A DNA stretch of 64,000 nt from Ga0077536 sp943370145 (GTDB taxonomy: Bacteria > Pseudomonadota > Gammaproteobacteria > Ga0077536): the NCBI GenBank assembly GCA_943370145.1, contig CALRPY020000001.1, positions 1-64,000 on the forward strand, given 5' to 3'. The notes beneath the pieces are model-generated. The model saw only the letters and a list, made by a program, of their open reading frames with translations. It was not told the DNA's origin and did no database searches. This document shows, piece after piece, positions 1-8,650 of the stretch (position 1 is its first letter; each line of letters begins with the position of its first letter). The position numbers and the translations under genes are program-made.

Positions 1-484
1 AGTGGTAATACGGTGTATCGCTCGTGCTTACGAGCAGTGAACGGGGACGCGTCATCCTTGGAACCTCCGGCAAATGACCGGCTTCCTTGCCGGCCTATCC
101 ACGCTAACGGGGCGGAGCGTTGATGTGCAATACGACAGGTGTCCCGTAATTCCCGCCATAACGCCCGATGGGTGTCCCGTAACTCCACGATGGGTGTCCC
201 GTAACTCCTGCGCGCGTAACTCCTGGGTGTCCCGTAACTCCCGTAACTCCTGGGTGTCCCGTAACTCCCCGCCGTAACTCCCCGCGGAACTCCCGAAACG
301 CCCATAACTCCTGGAACGTTATAAGCACGCAGGCATTCCTCCCGACTTTCAGATTCCGAACTCTGTGTCGAGGGTCGCAGTTCGGGGAGGCGCGCGGCGC
401 TAGGCATCCAAATCGTGCGCCGGATCACGGCCCGGGGCCTTGCGCAATTTGAAGGTGGCGGCGGATTGCGTCTAAGGTCGACTT
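1..484. other. Non-coding leader region before the flagellin gene
   Basis: No convincing gene was found here. A small hairpin (arms 20-25 and 30-35, loop GCTT) lies near the left edge but lacks a T-run. The middle carries the short-repeat cluster described separately at 138-268. The last 200 bases should hold the flagellin promoter, but I could not find a good sigma-28 or sigma-54 consensus. An AAGG ribosome-binding site at 474-477 precedes the flagellin start. Confidence 0.5.
138..268. repeat. Cluster of 16-bp direct repeats GGTGTCCCGTAACTCC
   Basis: Four exact copies of GGTGTCCCGTAACTCC lie at 171-186, 193-208, 226-241 and 253-268. A fifth copy at 138-153 differs by one base (T for C). Partial GTAACTCC copies sit between and after them up to about 310. 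Start-to-start spacings are 33, 22, 33 and 27 bp. The reverse complement (GGAGTTACGGGACACC) resembles sequences I associate with REP-type elements mobilised by Y1 (RAYT) transposases, but no transposase is present here. A regulatory role is possible because the flagellin gene starts about 215 bp downstream, but nothing shows it. Confidence 0.8.
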
Positions 485-1978
485 ATGAGCGTCGCCCTCG
501 GCAGCAACATCCTCTCGCTTACCACGCAGCGACACCTCGCCCTGGCCCTGCGGCAGGGTGCCGTGGCCACCGAGCGGCTGTCCTCCGGCCTGCGCATCAA
601 CAGCAGCCGCGACGATGCCGCCGGGATCGCGGTCGCCGGACGCCTCGGCGTCCGCGCGAGCGGTCTCGGCATCGGCCTGCGTAACGTGAACGAGGCGGTC
701 TCCCTCCTCCAGACTACCGAGACCGCCCTCGACGACGCTTCCCGCAGCCTGATGCGATTGCGCGAGCTTGCGATGCAATCAGCCAACGGCAGCAATGGTC
801 AGGGTGAGCGCGATGCGTTGCAGCAGGAAGCGGCGCAGATCCTCGAGGAAATCGGACGGCTGGCCAGCCAGACACATTACCGGGGAGAGCGGCTGCTCGA
901 CGGGCGCGCGGGCACGCTGGCGTTCCAGCTCGGCTCGGCAACTGGCGAGCAGTTCCAGCTTGAGGACATGCCGGATCTCAGGACCGAGGCGCTAGGCAGC
1001 GACACCCTGGTGCTCGACGGCAGTTCGATGGGTCGGGCGATAGCTCCGGCGCCTACCACGCCTTCCTACGAAATCGGCCCTGAATCCGACCTCGAACTGC
1101 AGACCTCCGAAGGCGGGTCGACGGGGCCGATCAATGTCGACGACGGCATGCCGAATTTCTCAGCCAAGTACATCGCGCAGCGCATCAACCTGTTTGTCGG
1201 CAATACCGGGATCTTGGCAAGCGCCTCCACGCGAGCCACGCTGTCGCATCTCAGCGCCCCCGGCACCGTGAGTTTCGACCTCGGGCTTTCTCCCCTGACC
1301 GGTCTCCCGGGGCTCGAAGCCGCGATCTCGGCCGACATCACGGACACCCGCGACCTGAGCCCGCTGCTTGCGGCAATCAACGCGACGAGCATCGGCTACA
1401 CGGCCTCCTTCGTGAACAACGGCGACAGGTCGGCGATCCAGATCGAACACAGCACCGGCCAGGTCGTGCGCATCGCGGATTTCGCGAGCAGCGCCGGCGG
1501 CAACCAGACCATCCGTTTCGCCGGCGAGCGCGGCGCCGCGGTCACGCTCGAGGAAAACGGCAACGACTCCTCGGTGGTGCATGGGCTCGTGACACTGACC
1601 AGCAGCAAGGGTCCGATCACTGCCCGCAACGCCAATACAGACATGTTCGGCGGCACCACCAGCGCCCTGTCCGGCGTCTCGCTGGCGACCGCCGCACAAG
1701 CCGGTCGCGCACTGAACATCGTGGACGGCGCGCTCGAGCAGTTGAACGGCTTCCGCTCGCGGGTCGGGGCCTGGCTGAACCGACTGGAGTCGACGGCATC
1801 CAACCTGGCCACGGGCGCGAGCAACATGGGTGCTGCGCGTGGCCGGATCGTCGACGCGGATTTCGCAATCGAGACCGCGAACCTCGTGCGCAGCCAGGTG
1901 CTGCAACAGGCTGGGGCGGCCATGGTCGCGCAGGCGAACCTACAGCCGAGGGAAGTGCTGAGTCTGCTGCGCGGATAG
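485..1978 (+). CDS. fliC: Flagellin
   Basis: Structural subunit of the flagellar filament, exported by the flagellar type III system. The 497-residue product has the conserved N-terminal D0/D1 region (residues 1 to about 165, with LSSGLRINSSRDDAAGIAVA) and the C-terminal D1/D0 region (about 400 to 497, with GRIVDADFAIETANL and the end LSLLRG). The middle 200 or so residues are diverged, as is usual for the surface-exposed domain. The ATG at 485 follows an AAGG site at 474-477. No other flagellar gene is in the window, so this is an isolated filament gene, unlike the usual fliC-fliD-fliS cluster. It lies on the 3' side of a tRNA-Ser gene and next to a repeat cluster, a setting compatible with acquisition, though no island boundary was found. 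Confidence 0.95.
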   Translation: MSVALGSNILSLTTQRHLALALRQGAVATERLSSGLRINSSRDDAAGIAVAGRLGVRASGLGIGLRNVNEAVSLLQTTETALDDASRSLMRLRELAMQSANGSNGQGERDALQQEAAQILEEIGRLASQTHYRGERLLDGRAGTLAFQLGSATGEQFQLEDMPDLRTEALGSDTLVLDGSSMGRAIAPAPTTPSYEIGPESDLELQTSEGGSTGPINVDDGMPNFSAKYIAQRINLFVGNTGILASASTRATLSHLSAPGTVSFDLGLSPLTGLPGLEAAISADITDTRDLSPLLAAINATSIGYTASFVNNGDRSAIQIEHSTGQVVRIADFASSAGGNQTIRFAGERGAAVTLEENGNDSSVVHGLVTLTSSKGPITARNANTDMFGGTTSALSGVSLATAAQAGRALNIVDGALEQLNGFRSRVGAWLNRLESTASNLATGASNMGAARGRIVDADFAIETANLVRSQVLQQAGAAMVAQANLQPREVLSLLRG

Positions 1979-2042
1979 TTGACGAAAGTCCAGGAACGGA
2001 TTCCAGAATGAATTGAAGCCCGGCCGGAGTTTGATGCAGGGG

Positions 2043-2132
<90 letters not shown>

Positions 2133-2300
2133 GGGGTCTGCGGGCGCGGTCGGCATGGCGACCCCACCCGACTGCTTCGACGCGGCACGCAGGGTGTGGT
2201 CCGCCACGTGCCGAACCGAAGCGCGGCGGACGCAAGTATATCCGCTTAGCTCGGGTGGACGGCAGTCCCGGCTGGCATCACCCCGAAGCGCCGTGACCCT

Positions 2301-3809
2301 TCACGAAGCAACCACCCTATAGGCGAGTTCGCTGCCGTCGTACACGGGCTCATAGGTGACGCCATTGAACTCGACGAGGCCGGAAGGCTTTGGCTGCGCG
2401 CTGGCCTTCCCAGCCGACAGGGCGCTCGCTGCCGCGGAGGAGCCACCCGCCGTTGAGCCGGCGGTCGGCGGGGCGGCAGCCCCTGTCAGCGCCGGCGGTG
2501 TGTTGGACGGCACGTAGGGCACCACGGCGCCCACCGGGGCCTTCACGACAGCATACTTGCCCGTGTCCTGGTAGACGTAGAACCCACCCTGATAGTAGCA
2601 GTACGGTATCGCATCCACCGACAGCACATAGCACTCCGGCGGCGGCCTGCTCAGCTCGGCGCCGGTCGGGGCCGGCGCCACGACGTAACCGCTGGTCGGC
2701 GCCGCAGTGTAGTAGACGCCGTCGTAGTAACGGTAAGTCACGCCACCGACGTAAACCACGTGGTAATAGGTCGGAATCGTGGACAGGTACATGCCGTAAT
2801 AAAGCCCGGTCATGCCCCACATGCAGCCATAGCAGTCGTAATGTCCCCACCAGCCGTGGTCATCGTAGATGTCCTCGATTTCGTCCCAGTTGTTCTCCAG
2901 CCACTGCTGGCGCTGTTCCTGGGTCTGGCTGCGGAACTGCTGCCAATCCTCGCGTCGCTGGGTACGCTGGTCCTCGCGCTCAGTGACGCGGTCGGTGCGA
3001 TCGGTCTGGCGCTGGTCACGAACATCCTGGCGATCCGCCTGGCGATCGGCGCGGTCCATCTGACGCTGCTCCCGGCCCTGCTGGCGCTGTCCCTGGCGAT
3101 CAACGGGCTCACCCCGATCCTGCATGCGGTCCGCGACCTCCGGCTGACGATCCCGCGCCTGGATGCGCTTGGCCGCATCGCCCTGCGTGGGACGCGCCGC
3201 GCGATCGCCAGCCGGGCCGCCCTCCCCCCGCGCGCCGGATTCGCGACCACCGGCAGGCCACGTGGCGACGCCGCTGGACGGGCCCGTCACCCGGTGATCG
3301 CGCAGCGAGACGCTGCCATTCTCGCGACTGGCGCCGCCAATCCCCCGATCCCGAGCCGCTGCGCCATAGTCGCGATTCATGGCGCGGCCACCATAATCGC
3401 CACCGCCGTAGCCACCGTAGTTGCGCTGGCCACTGCGATTGAAACTGCGCGAGGAAGCCCCGCCGAAATCGCGCTGGGCCCCGCCGTAGCGCAGGTTGCC
3501 CTGGCTGTAGCCGCGCTGGAAATTGCCACCGGAGGGTCGCGACATGCCGCCGCGAGAGAACCCGCCCCCGCGCATGCCACCACCCCGCGCGCCGCCCCCG
3601 CCTCGACCGCCGCGGGCCGAAGCATCGTGTATGCCCACGGTGCCCAGCCAGGTCCCCTCTACGCGTGACAGTGGCCCACCGCTCCCCGCGAGCCCGCAGG
3701 TCACCGCTACAGCGATCGCCAGCACGAGCCGGCGTTGCGTGCGCCGGACCCTGTCCAGCCAATGGCCGACGCGTGTCGCCTGGTGTGCGCTGTCGTGCGT
3801 CCGGTTCAT
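2301..3809 (-). CDS. Secreted low-complexity protein with C-terminal DUF6515-like region
   Basis: A 502-residue protein with an N-terminal membrane/signal segment (about residues 29-47), a Gly/Arg-rich stretch (about 65-160), then a highly charged Gln/Arg/Asp segment (about 195-320). The latter has repeats such as RQTDRTDR and should be disordered or coiled. The C-terminal third is rich in Tyr (VGGVTYRYYDGVYY, PVGAVVPYVP) and resembles the DUF6515 family, whose function is unknown. The final motif GVTYEPVYDGSELAYRVV repeats this pattern. The start ATG overlaps the stop of the upstream DUF2092 gene as ATGA, so the two are probably translationally coupled. A periplasmic or surface location is inferred. 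Confidence 0.75.
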   Translation of the reverse strand: MNRTHDSAHQATRVGHWLDRVRRTQRRLVLAIAVAVTCGLAGSGGPLSRVEGTWLGTVGIHDASARGGRGGGGARGGGMRGGGFSRGGMSRPSGGNFQRGYSQGNLRYGGAQRDFGGASSRSFNRSGQRNYGGYGGGDYGGRAMNRDYGAAARDRGIGGASRENGSVSLRDHRVTGPSSGVATWPAGGRESGARGEGGPAGDRAARPTQGDAAKRIQARDRQPEVADRMQDRGEPVDRQGQRQQGREQRQMDRADRQADRQDVRDQRQTDRTDRVTEREDQRTQRREDWQQFRSQTQEQRQQWLENNWDEIEDIYDDHGWWGHYDCYGCMWGMTGLYYGMYLSTIPTYYHVVYVGGVTYRYYDGVYYTAAPTSGYVVAPAPTGAELSRPPPECYVLSVDAIPYCYYQGGFYVYQDTGKYAVVKAPVGAVVPYVPSNTPPALTGAAAPPTAGSTAGGSSAAASALSAGKASAQPKPSGLVEFNGVTYEPVYDGSELAYRVVAS

Positions 3810-4705
3810 TCCGCTTTCTCCTGGCCGGAAGACGTCCCGGGCGCAGCGCGCACCACGAACTCGATCCGTCGCACGTCCGCAGGCGGCGTGTACGTGAATG
3901 CGCTGGCGTCATGGCGGGGAGCGAAGTCCCAGTCGTCGAGCACCACGCCGTACTGTGGCTTGTCCGTTTCGCTGGTATAGGTCAACACGATCTTGCGAAA
4001 CACGGGTTCATCGCCAGTGGCAATCCAGAGCTGGACGTCAACGTCGGGCGACGACAGGAACAGGTGATGGGATCGTTCGCCGGCGAAGTAGTGCTCACCG
4101 AGGTACCAGCCGCGCTCGGCGTTGGCCTCGAGCGCGGCGCAGGGGTCGACGGACGCGAGATCGGCCAGCGGCAGGGCGACATCGAAGCGCGCCATCGCAT
4201 CATCGAGCATCTCCTCGATGGTGGGCGGCGCTTCGAATCGACCATAGAGCCTTGCATCGATGTCGGCGATCGTCACCGACTCACCGTCGTAGTAGACGTC
4301 GCGACGTCCCTTGTCTCCATGGTTTTCGAGGTAGAGCCGATCGGGCCGCTGCAGCAGCATCGACATGCCGCGCGAACGATGGACGTGAGGTCCACTGCGG
4401 AACACCTCGTCGAAAGTCACTTCGGCATGCACTCGGAAAGACTGCTGTGCGACAAGAAAGCCGCAGGCCTTGCGCAACACCTCGGCCGCGCGCGGTTGGA
4501 TGGACGCTTCCGCGACCTCGGGCTCGGGTGAAGGCGCCGACCCGGCCTCCTGGGCAGTCACCGACAGCGCGACAAGCGACAGCACTGGCGCCAGGACGCG
4601 CGCGAGGTTTTCGATGATCGACGTCTTGATAAAGCCCCCTTGCCGCAGTTGCCGCCAGATGCGGCGGACGGATGGCGTGCGCTTGCGACAAGCAACGCAG
4701 ACCAC
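3806..4705 (-). CDS. DUF2092 family periplasmic protein
   Basis: A 299-residue protein matching the DUF2092 family pattern: a signal-like segment (about residues 34-52), then RSRGMSMLLQRPDRLYLE, VYYDGESVTIAD and a C-terminal beta-rich region (TGDEPVFRKIVLTY, YGVVLDDW). DUF2092 proteins are predicted to be periplasmic and may share the LolA/LppX-type fold; the ligand is unknown. The GTG start at 4705 is the longest choice and has only a weak ribosome-binding site. The protein could begin nearer the signal segment (around 4630), where an AAGGGGG sequence is present but no ATG, GTG or TTG follows. Its stop overlaps the start of the downstream Gly-rich protein gene. Confidence 0.75.
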   Translation of the reverse strand: MVCVACRKRTPSVRRIWRQLRQGGFIKTSIIENLARVLAPVLSLVALSVTAQEAGSAPSPEPEVAEASIQPRAAEVLRKACGFLVAQQSFRVHAEVTFDEVFRSGPHVHRSRGMSMLLQRPDRLYLENHGDKGRRDVYYDGESVTIADIDARLYGRFEAPPTIEEMLDDAMARFDVALPLADLASVDPCAALEANAERGWYLGEHYFAGERSHHLFLSSPDVDVQLWIATGDEPVFRKIVLTYTSETDKPQYGVVLDDWDFAPRHDASAFTYTPPADVRRIEFVVRAAPGTSSGQEKAE

Positions 4706-4988
4706 GGCCTGCGCGCGAGACGCGAACGTTCACTGTCCATGCACATATAGGAGCTGTGGCGCCGTGCAACCATTGGACCTTGGTCCCACGCGATGCGGGC
4801 ACGCCCGCTCGATAATCCCGTGGAAAATCAGGAACCCTGGACGACACTCGACTCGATGCATCGGTTTGTCCGATGAGTCACCGCAGGACAAGCGCGGCAT
4901 GTCGGGTTGAACTTTCCCCCCTCGTCCCTATCATGGAGGAAGCCGGTAGCGCATTTTCCGGCACCGATCACTCTGGAGGTTCAAGCAC

Positions 4989-5657
4989 ATGCCGACCAAT
5001 ATCCTGGCAACCCGTTCGGAAAACGTCGTCCTGTCGACGAACAAGCTGATCCGCAACACCTACACCCTGCTGGCGATGACGCTGCTGTTCAGCGCAGGCA
5101 CTGCCGCCTTGTCGATGACAGTAGATCTGGGGCGCGGCACCTATCTGGTCAGCACGCTGGCCGCGTTCGGCCTCATCTGGTTCGCGCTGCCGCGTACGGC
5201 CAATTCCGCCGCTGGCCTCGGCGTCGTCTTCGCCATCACCGGCCTGCTCGGTTTCGGCCTGGGCCCCATGCTGAGCATGTACCTGAAGCTGCCGAACGGC
5301 GCGCAGACCGTGATGACCGCCCTCGGTGGCACCGGCGCGATATTCCTCGGCCTGTCGGCCTACGCGCTGACCACCCGCCGCGATTTCAGCTTCATGGGCG
5401 GTTTCCTGTTCGTGGGCATGATCGTGGTGCTGGGCGCCGCGCTGCTGAACATCTTCCTCGCGGTGCCGGCGCTGACGCTTGCGATTTCGGCGGGCGTGAT
5501 CCTGCTGATGAGCGGCTTCATCCTTCACGACACTAGCCGGATGGTGAATGGCGGCGAGACGAACTACATCCTCGCCACCGTCGGCCTCTACCTGAGCATG
5601 TTCAACATCTTCGTGAACCTGCTCCAGCTGCTCGGCATCGCCGGCAGCGACGATTGA
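4989..5657 (+). CDS. Bax inhibitor-1 / YccA family inner-membrane protein
   Basis: A 222-residue protein with seven hydrophobic segments and the layout of bacterial BI-1 (YccA/YbhL-like) proteins: NKLIRNTYTLLAMTLLFSA at the N-terminus, the central GLGPMLSMYL, and the C-terminal SGFILHDTSRMVNGGETNYI. The pair of acidic residues in the last segments is typical of the pH-sensitive calcium-leak fold known for this family. In E. coli, YccA interacts with FtsH; a role in membrane protein quality control here is inferred. The start is supported by GGAGG at 4975-4979. A rho-independent terminator follows at 5685. Confidence 0.9.
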   Translation: MPTNILATRSENVVLSTNKLIRNTYTLLAMTLLFSAGTAALSMTVDLGRGTYLVSTLAAFGLIWFALPRTANSAAGLGVVFAITGLLGFGLGPMLSMYLKLPNGAQTVMTALGGTGAIFLGLSAYALTTRRDFSFMGGFLFVGMIVVLGAALLNIFLAVPALTLAISAGVILLMSGFILHDTSRMVNGGETNYILATVGLYLSMFNIFVNLLQLLGIAGSDD

Positions 5658-5684
5658 GGTCAAAGGCTAGAACGCACAGAGGAA

Positions 5685-5711
5685 ACGGCCCCGCAAGGGG
5701 CCGTTCTTTTT
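5685..5711 (+). terminator. Rho-independent terminator after the BI-1 gene
   Basis: An 8-bp perfect stem ACGGCCCC / GGGGCCGT (5685-5692 and 5697-5704) with a GCAA tetraloop is followed by TCTTTTT. It ends the BI-1 transcript. The T-run stops two bases before the ATG of the small membrane-protein gene at 5713. Confidence 0.9.
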
Positions 5712-5712
5712 C

Positions 5713-5892
5713 ATGGACTGGATGAAAATCGCGAGCGCAATCGCGCTGGGTCTGATGATCGCGCTACTGATACCGCGGGCAAAGGCCATGCTCGAGCAGA
5801 CCCCGAAGGCCCAGGCCGGAGACTGGACTTCCGCCCTGATCCCGTTGCTGGGCGTGCTGGGATTCGTGCTGTTGCTGATGTCCTGGGTCTAG
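5713..5892 (+). CDS. Small two-helix membrane protein (59 aa)
   Basis: An intact 59-codon frame starts MDWMKIASAIALGLMIALLI and ends LLGVLGFVLLLMSWV. It has two clear membrane helices (about residues 5-20 and 41-57) joined by a short polar loop (PRAKAMLEQTPKAQAGDW). The composition is typical of real small membrane proteins and unlike a chance frame. No function is known to me. Its start lies immediately after the BI-1 terminator, so it is either read through or uses a promoter inside that gene. No strong ribosome-binding site is visible; the second ATG (codon 4) is an alternative. Its TAG stop overlaps the serS stop on the other strand in the four bases CTAG. Confidence 0.65.
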   Translation: MDWMKIASAIALGLMIALLIPRAKAMLEQTPKAQAGDWTSALIPLLGVLGFVLLLMSWV

Positions 5893-7178
5893 GACCTGCC
5901 CACCGTCGGCTCCAGTACCTCACGGCCGTTGAGATAGGGCCGCAGCGCGGCCGGTATCACGACGCTCCCGTCAGCCTGCTGGCCGTTTTCCAGGAGCGCA
6001 ACCAACGTACGCCCCACCGCCAGGCCTGAGCCGTTCAGCGTGTGCAGCAGCTCCGGTTTGCCCGTGTCCGGGTTGCGCCAGCGCGCCTTGATCCGCCGGG
6101 CCTGGAAGTCCTCGAAGTTGCTGCACGAGGAAATTTCGCGGTAGGCATTCTGACCCGGCAGCCAGACTTCGAGGTCGTAGGTCTTGGCCGACGAGAAACC
6201 GATGTCGCCGGTGCACAGCGCCATCGTGCGATATGGCAGCTCCAGCCGCTGCAGCACGGCCTCGGCGTTGGCCGTCAGCTGCTCCAGCGCCGAGTAGGAC
6301 TCGCTTGCCGGCACGAGCTGCACCAGTTCGACCTTCTCGAACTGGTGCTGGCGAATCATGCCGCGCGTGTCACGGCCATAGGAGCCCGCTTCGCTGCGGA
6401 AGCACGGCGTGTGGCAGACGAACTTCAGCGGCAGCTGCGCGGCTTCGACAATCTTGTCCTGCAGCAGGTTGGTGACCGGCACTTCGGCGGTCGGGATCAG
6501 GAACAGGCCCTGCTTGGGGATCTCGAAGAGGTCCTCACGGAATTTCGGCAGCTGGCCTGTGCCGTACATGGTGCGTTCGTTGACCATGTAGGGCACGTAG
6601 ACCTCGTGGTAGCCGTGCTCGGTGGTGTGGAGATCGAGCATGAACTGGATAAGCGCGCGATGCAGTCGCGCGATACCATCGGCCAGCACCACGAAGCGGC
6701 TGCTCGCGAGCGTCGCCCCCGCCTCGAAGTCCATGCCGCCCAGGATGACGCCGATATCGACGTGATCCCGCGCCTCGAAGTCGAAGCTGCGCGGCGTGCC
6801 CCAGCGTCGCACTTCCACGTTCGCCTCCTCGCTGCGGCCATCGGGCACGGACGCGTGCGGGATGTTCGGCAGCCGCGACGCGAAATCGTCGAATTCGACC
6901 TGCAGGGCCTCGAGCGCCGTCTCGCAGACCGCAAGGCGTTCTCCCAGCGCCCCGACCGCGGCCTTCAGCGGCTCGATGTCCTCGCCGCGCGCTTTCGCCG
7001 CGCCGATCGCCTTGCTCTGCGCATTGCGCTCCGCCTGCAGGTTCTGGGTTTCCACCTGCAGTTGCTTGCGCCGCGCTTCGAGTGCCTGGTAGGCGGCGAT
7101 GTCGAGCTCGAAGCCCCGGCGCTTGAGCCCGGCGGCGACCTGATCGAGATTGGCACGAAGATTCTGGGGATCGAGCAT
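5889..7178 (-). CDS. serS: Seryl-tRNA synthetase
   Basis: Charges tRNA-Ser (and tRNA-Sec where present) with serine in the cytoplasm. The 429-residue length is normal. The N-terminal part (to about residue 110) is the long helical coiled-coil arm that recognises the tRNA variable arm. The class II core shows motif 2 (FRSEAGSYGRDTRGMIRQHQ) and motif 3 (NGSGLAVGRTLVALLEN). The ATG start gives a full-length protein. Downstream of rarA on the same strand, as in Pseudomonas. The 3' end overlaps the stop of the 59-residue gene on the opposite strand by four bases. Confidence 0.98.
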   Translation of the reverse strand: MLDPQNLRANLDQVAAGLKRRGFELDIAAYQALEARRKQLQVETQNLQAERNAQSKAIGAAKARGEDIEPLKAAVGALGERLAVCETALEALQVEFDDFASRLPNIPHASVPDGRSEEANVEVRRWGTPRSFDFEARDHVDIGVILGGMDFEAGATLASSRFVVLADGIARLHRALIQFMLDLHTTEHGYHEVYVPYMVNERTMYGTGQLPKFREDLFEIPKQGLFLIPTAEVPVTNLLQDKIVEAAQLPLKFVCHTPCFRSEAGSYGRDTRGMIRQHQFEKVELVQLVPASESYSALEQLTANAEAVLQRLELPYRTMALCTGDIGFSSAKTYDLEVWLPGQNAYREISSCSNFEDFQARRIKARWRNPDTGKPELLHTLNGSGLAVGRTLVALLENGQQADGSVVIPAALRPYLNGREVLEPTVGRS

Positions 7179-7242
7179 GATGGCAGTGCCAGGCGGCGCG
7201 CGGCCGCGAAATTTGGAAGTGCGCGGATTATACCGGGCATGC

Positions 7243-7272
7243 GCAGCGCGAGAACATGCAGCGCGAGAACAT
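7243..7272. repeat. Tandem duplication of a 15-bp unit
   Basis: GCAGCGCGAGAACAT occurs twice head to tail (7243-7257, 7258-7272) in the 129-bp space between serS and rarA. It looks like a recent slippage duplication. Confidence 0.85.
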
Positions 7273-7307
7273 GCCGCGCGTGCCCGGCCGGCGCCCTGCG
7301 CGGCCCG

Positions 7308-8612
7308 CTATTCCTCGGGTTGCGGCCGCTTCGGGCGCTCGCCTTCGCCGCGCAGGTAGCGCAGCTTTTCTGCAATCCTGATCTCGAGCCCGCGCTCGAC
7401 GGGCTGGTAGTAGCGGCGCCCGGCGAGCTCGTCGGGGAGATAGACCTGGCCCCGCGCATGGCCACCGGCTTCGTCGTGGTCGTAGCGGTAACCCTTGCCG
7501 TGGCCGAGCGCTTTCGCGAGCTTCGTCGGCGCGTTGCGCAGGTGTTCGGGCACCGGCAGCGAGCCGAGCCGGTTGACGTCTTCGCGCACCGCATTGAAGG
7601 CCATGTACACCGCGTTGCTCTTCGCGGCGCACGCGCAATACACCACGGCCTGCGCGAGCGCGAGATCGCCTTCGGGCGAGCCCAGCCGTTCATAGGTGTC
7701 CCAGGCGTCCAGCGCTAGTTGCAGCGCCCGGGGATCGGCGATGCCGATGTCCTCGTTCGCCATGCGCGTGATGCGACGCGCGAGGTAATTCGCGTCGCAG
7801 CCGCCGTCGAGCATGCGCACCAGCCAGTACAGCGCGGCGTCCGGGTCGGACCCGCGCACGGACTTGTGCAGCGCCGAGATCTGGTCGTAGAAGACGTCGC
7901 CGCCCTTGTCGAAACGCCGCACACCGGGGCCGGCCACCAGTTGTGCAATGAGCTCGCGCGTGACCGGCTCGTCGCCCGCGTAACCGCTCGCGAGTTCGAG
8001 CAGATTGAGGCTGCGGCGGGCGTCGCCGTCGGCAATATCCGCGAGCAGTTCGATTGCATCGTCGTCGATGCGCAGGCCGATCTCGCCGCCGAGCAGCGCG
8101 GCCGCGCGCTTCAGCAGGCTCGCGAGCGCCGCGGCCGTGAGGGAGTGCAGCACATAGACCCGCAGTCGGGACAGCAAGGCGTTGTTGAGTTCGAACGCGG
8201 GGTTCTCCGTCGTCGCGCCGACGAAGATGATGGTCCCGTCCTCGATGTGCGGCAGGAACGCATCCTGCTGCGCCTTGTTGAAGCGGTGAACCTCGTCGAC
8301 GAAGACGACCGTCGGCCCCGCATGCGCTTTCGCCGCGTCAATTGCGGCGCGGATTTCCTTGACGCCGCTCAGCACGGCCGACACGCCCAGGAACTGGGCG
8401 TCGACACGTCCGGCGATCAGTTGCGCGATGGTGGTCTTGCCGGTGCCGGGCGGGCCCCACAGCACCATCGAGTGGATCTGGCCCTGGTCCAGCGCGCGAC
8501 GCAGCGGCTTGCCGGGCCCGAGGATGTGGTCCTGGCCGACGACGTCCTCGAGCCGCGCCGGCCGCATCCGGGCGGCCAGCGGTCGCGGGTCCGTGGCCGC
8601 CTCCCCGCTCAC
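7308..8612 (-). CDS. rarA: Replication-associated recombination protein A (AAA+ ATPase)
   Basis: RarA/MgsA acts at stalled replication forks. With the GTG start at 8612 it has 434 residues, close to E. coli RarA. Visible motifs: the family N-terminal signature PLAARMRP, Walker A GPPGTGKTT, Walker B VFVDEVHRF, sensor 1 GATTENP, and the C-terminal tetramerisation region with SVRGSDPDAALYW and HLRNAPTKLAKALG. I chose GTG 8612 because PLAARMRP lies inside the protein in known members; the ATG at 8567 would remove it. The open frame extends further upstream into lolA but that part reads as non-coding. It is 38 bp downstream of lolA and is probably in the ftsK-lolA-rarA operon. Confidence 0.95.
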   Translation of the reverse strand: MSGEAATDPRPLAARMRPARLEDVVGQDHILGPGKPLRRALDQGQIHSMVLWGPPGTGKTTIAQLIAGRVDAQFLGVSAVLSGVKEIRAAIDAAKAHAGPTVVFVDEVHRFNKAQQDAFLPHIEDGTIIFVGATTENPAFELNNALLSRLRVYVLHSLTAAALASLLKRAAALLGGEIGLRIDDDAIELLADIADGDARRSLNLLELASGYAGDEPVTRELIAQLVAGPGVRRFDKGGDVFYDQISALHKSVRGSDPDAALYWLVRMLDGGCDANYLARRITRMANEDIGIADPRALQLALDAWDTYERLGSPEGDLALAQAVVYCACAAKSNAVYMAFNAVREDVNRLGSLPVPEHLRNAPTKLAKALGHGKGYRYDHDEAGGHARGQVYLPDELAGRRYYQPVERGLEIRIAEKLRYLRGEGERPKRPQPEE

Positions 8613-8650
8613 GCCGCTGCCCCGCCGCGCGCGCCGCCCTCGCGCATCGC

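Noticed and set aside
74..328. Open frames over the repeat cluster with repeated WVSRNS-like or GVTGHP-like peptides
   Set aside because: The peptide repeats are simply translations of the DNA repeats; there is no family resemblance or ribosome-binding site.
455..475. Possible sigma-54 site (TGG ... TTGC) before the flagellin gene
   Set aside because: The spacing between GG and GC is one base too short and it lies too near the start codon.
2760..3668. Long plus-strand frame of about 300 codons opposite the Gly-rich protein gene
   Set aside because: Its Ala/Ile/Leu-rich composition mirrors the repetitive minus-strand gene, which has a signal segment, family similarity and coupling to its neighbour.
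6042..7718. Plus-strand frame of 558 codons opposite serS and rarA
   Set aside because: It covers two certain minus-strand genes and shows no recognisable domain; long shadow frames are expected in GC-rich DNA.
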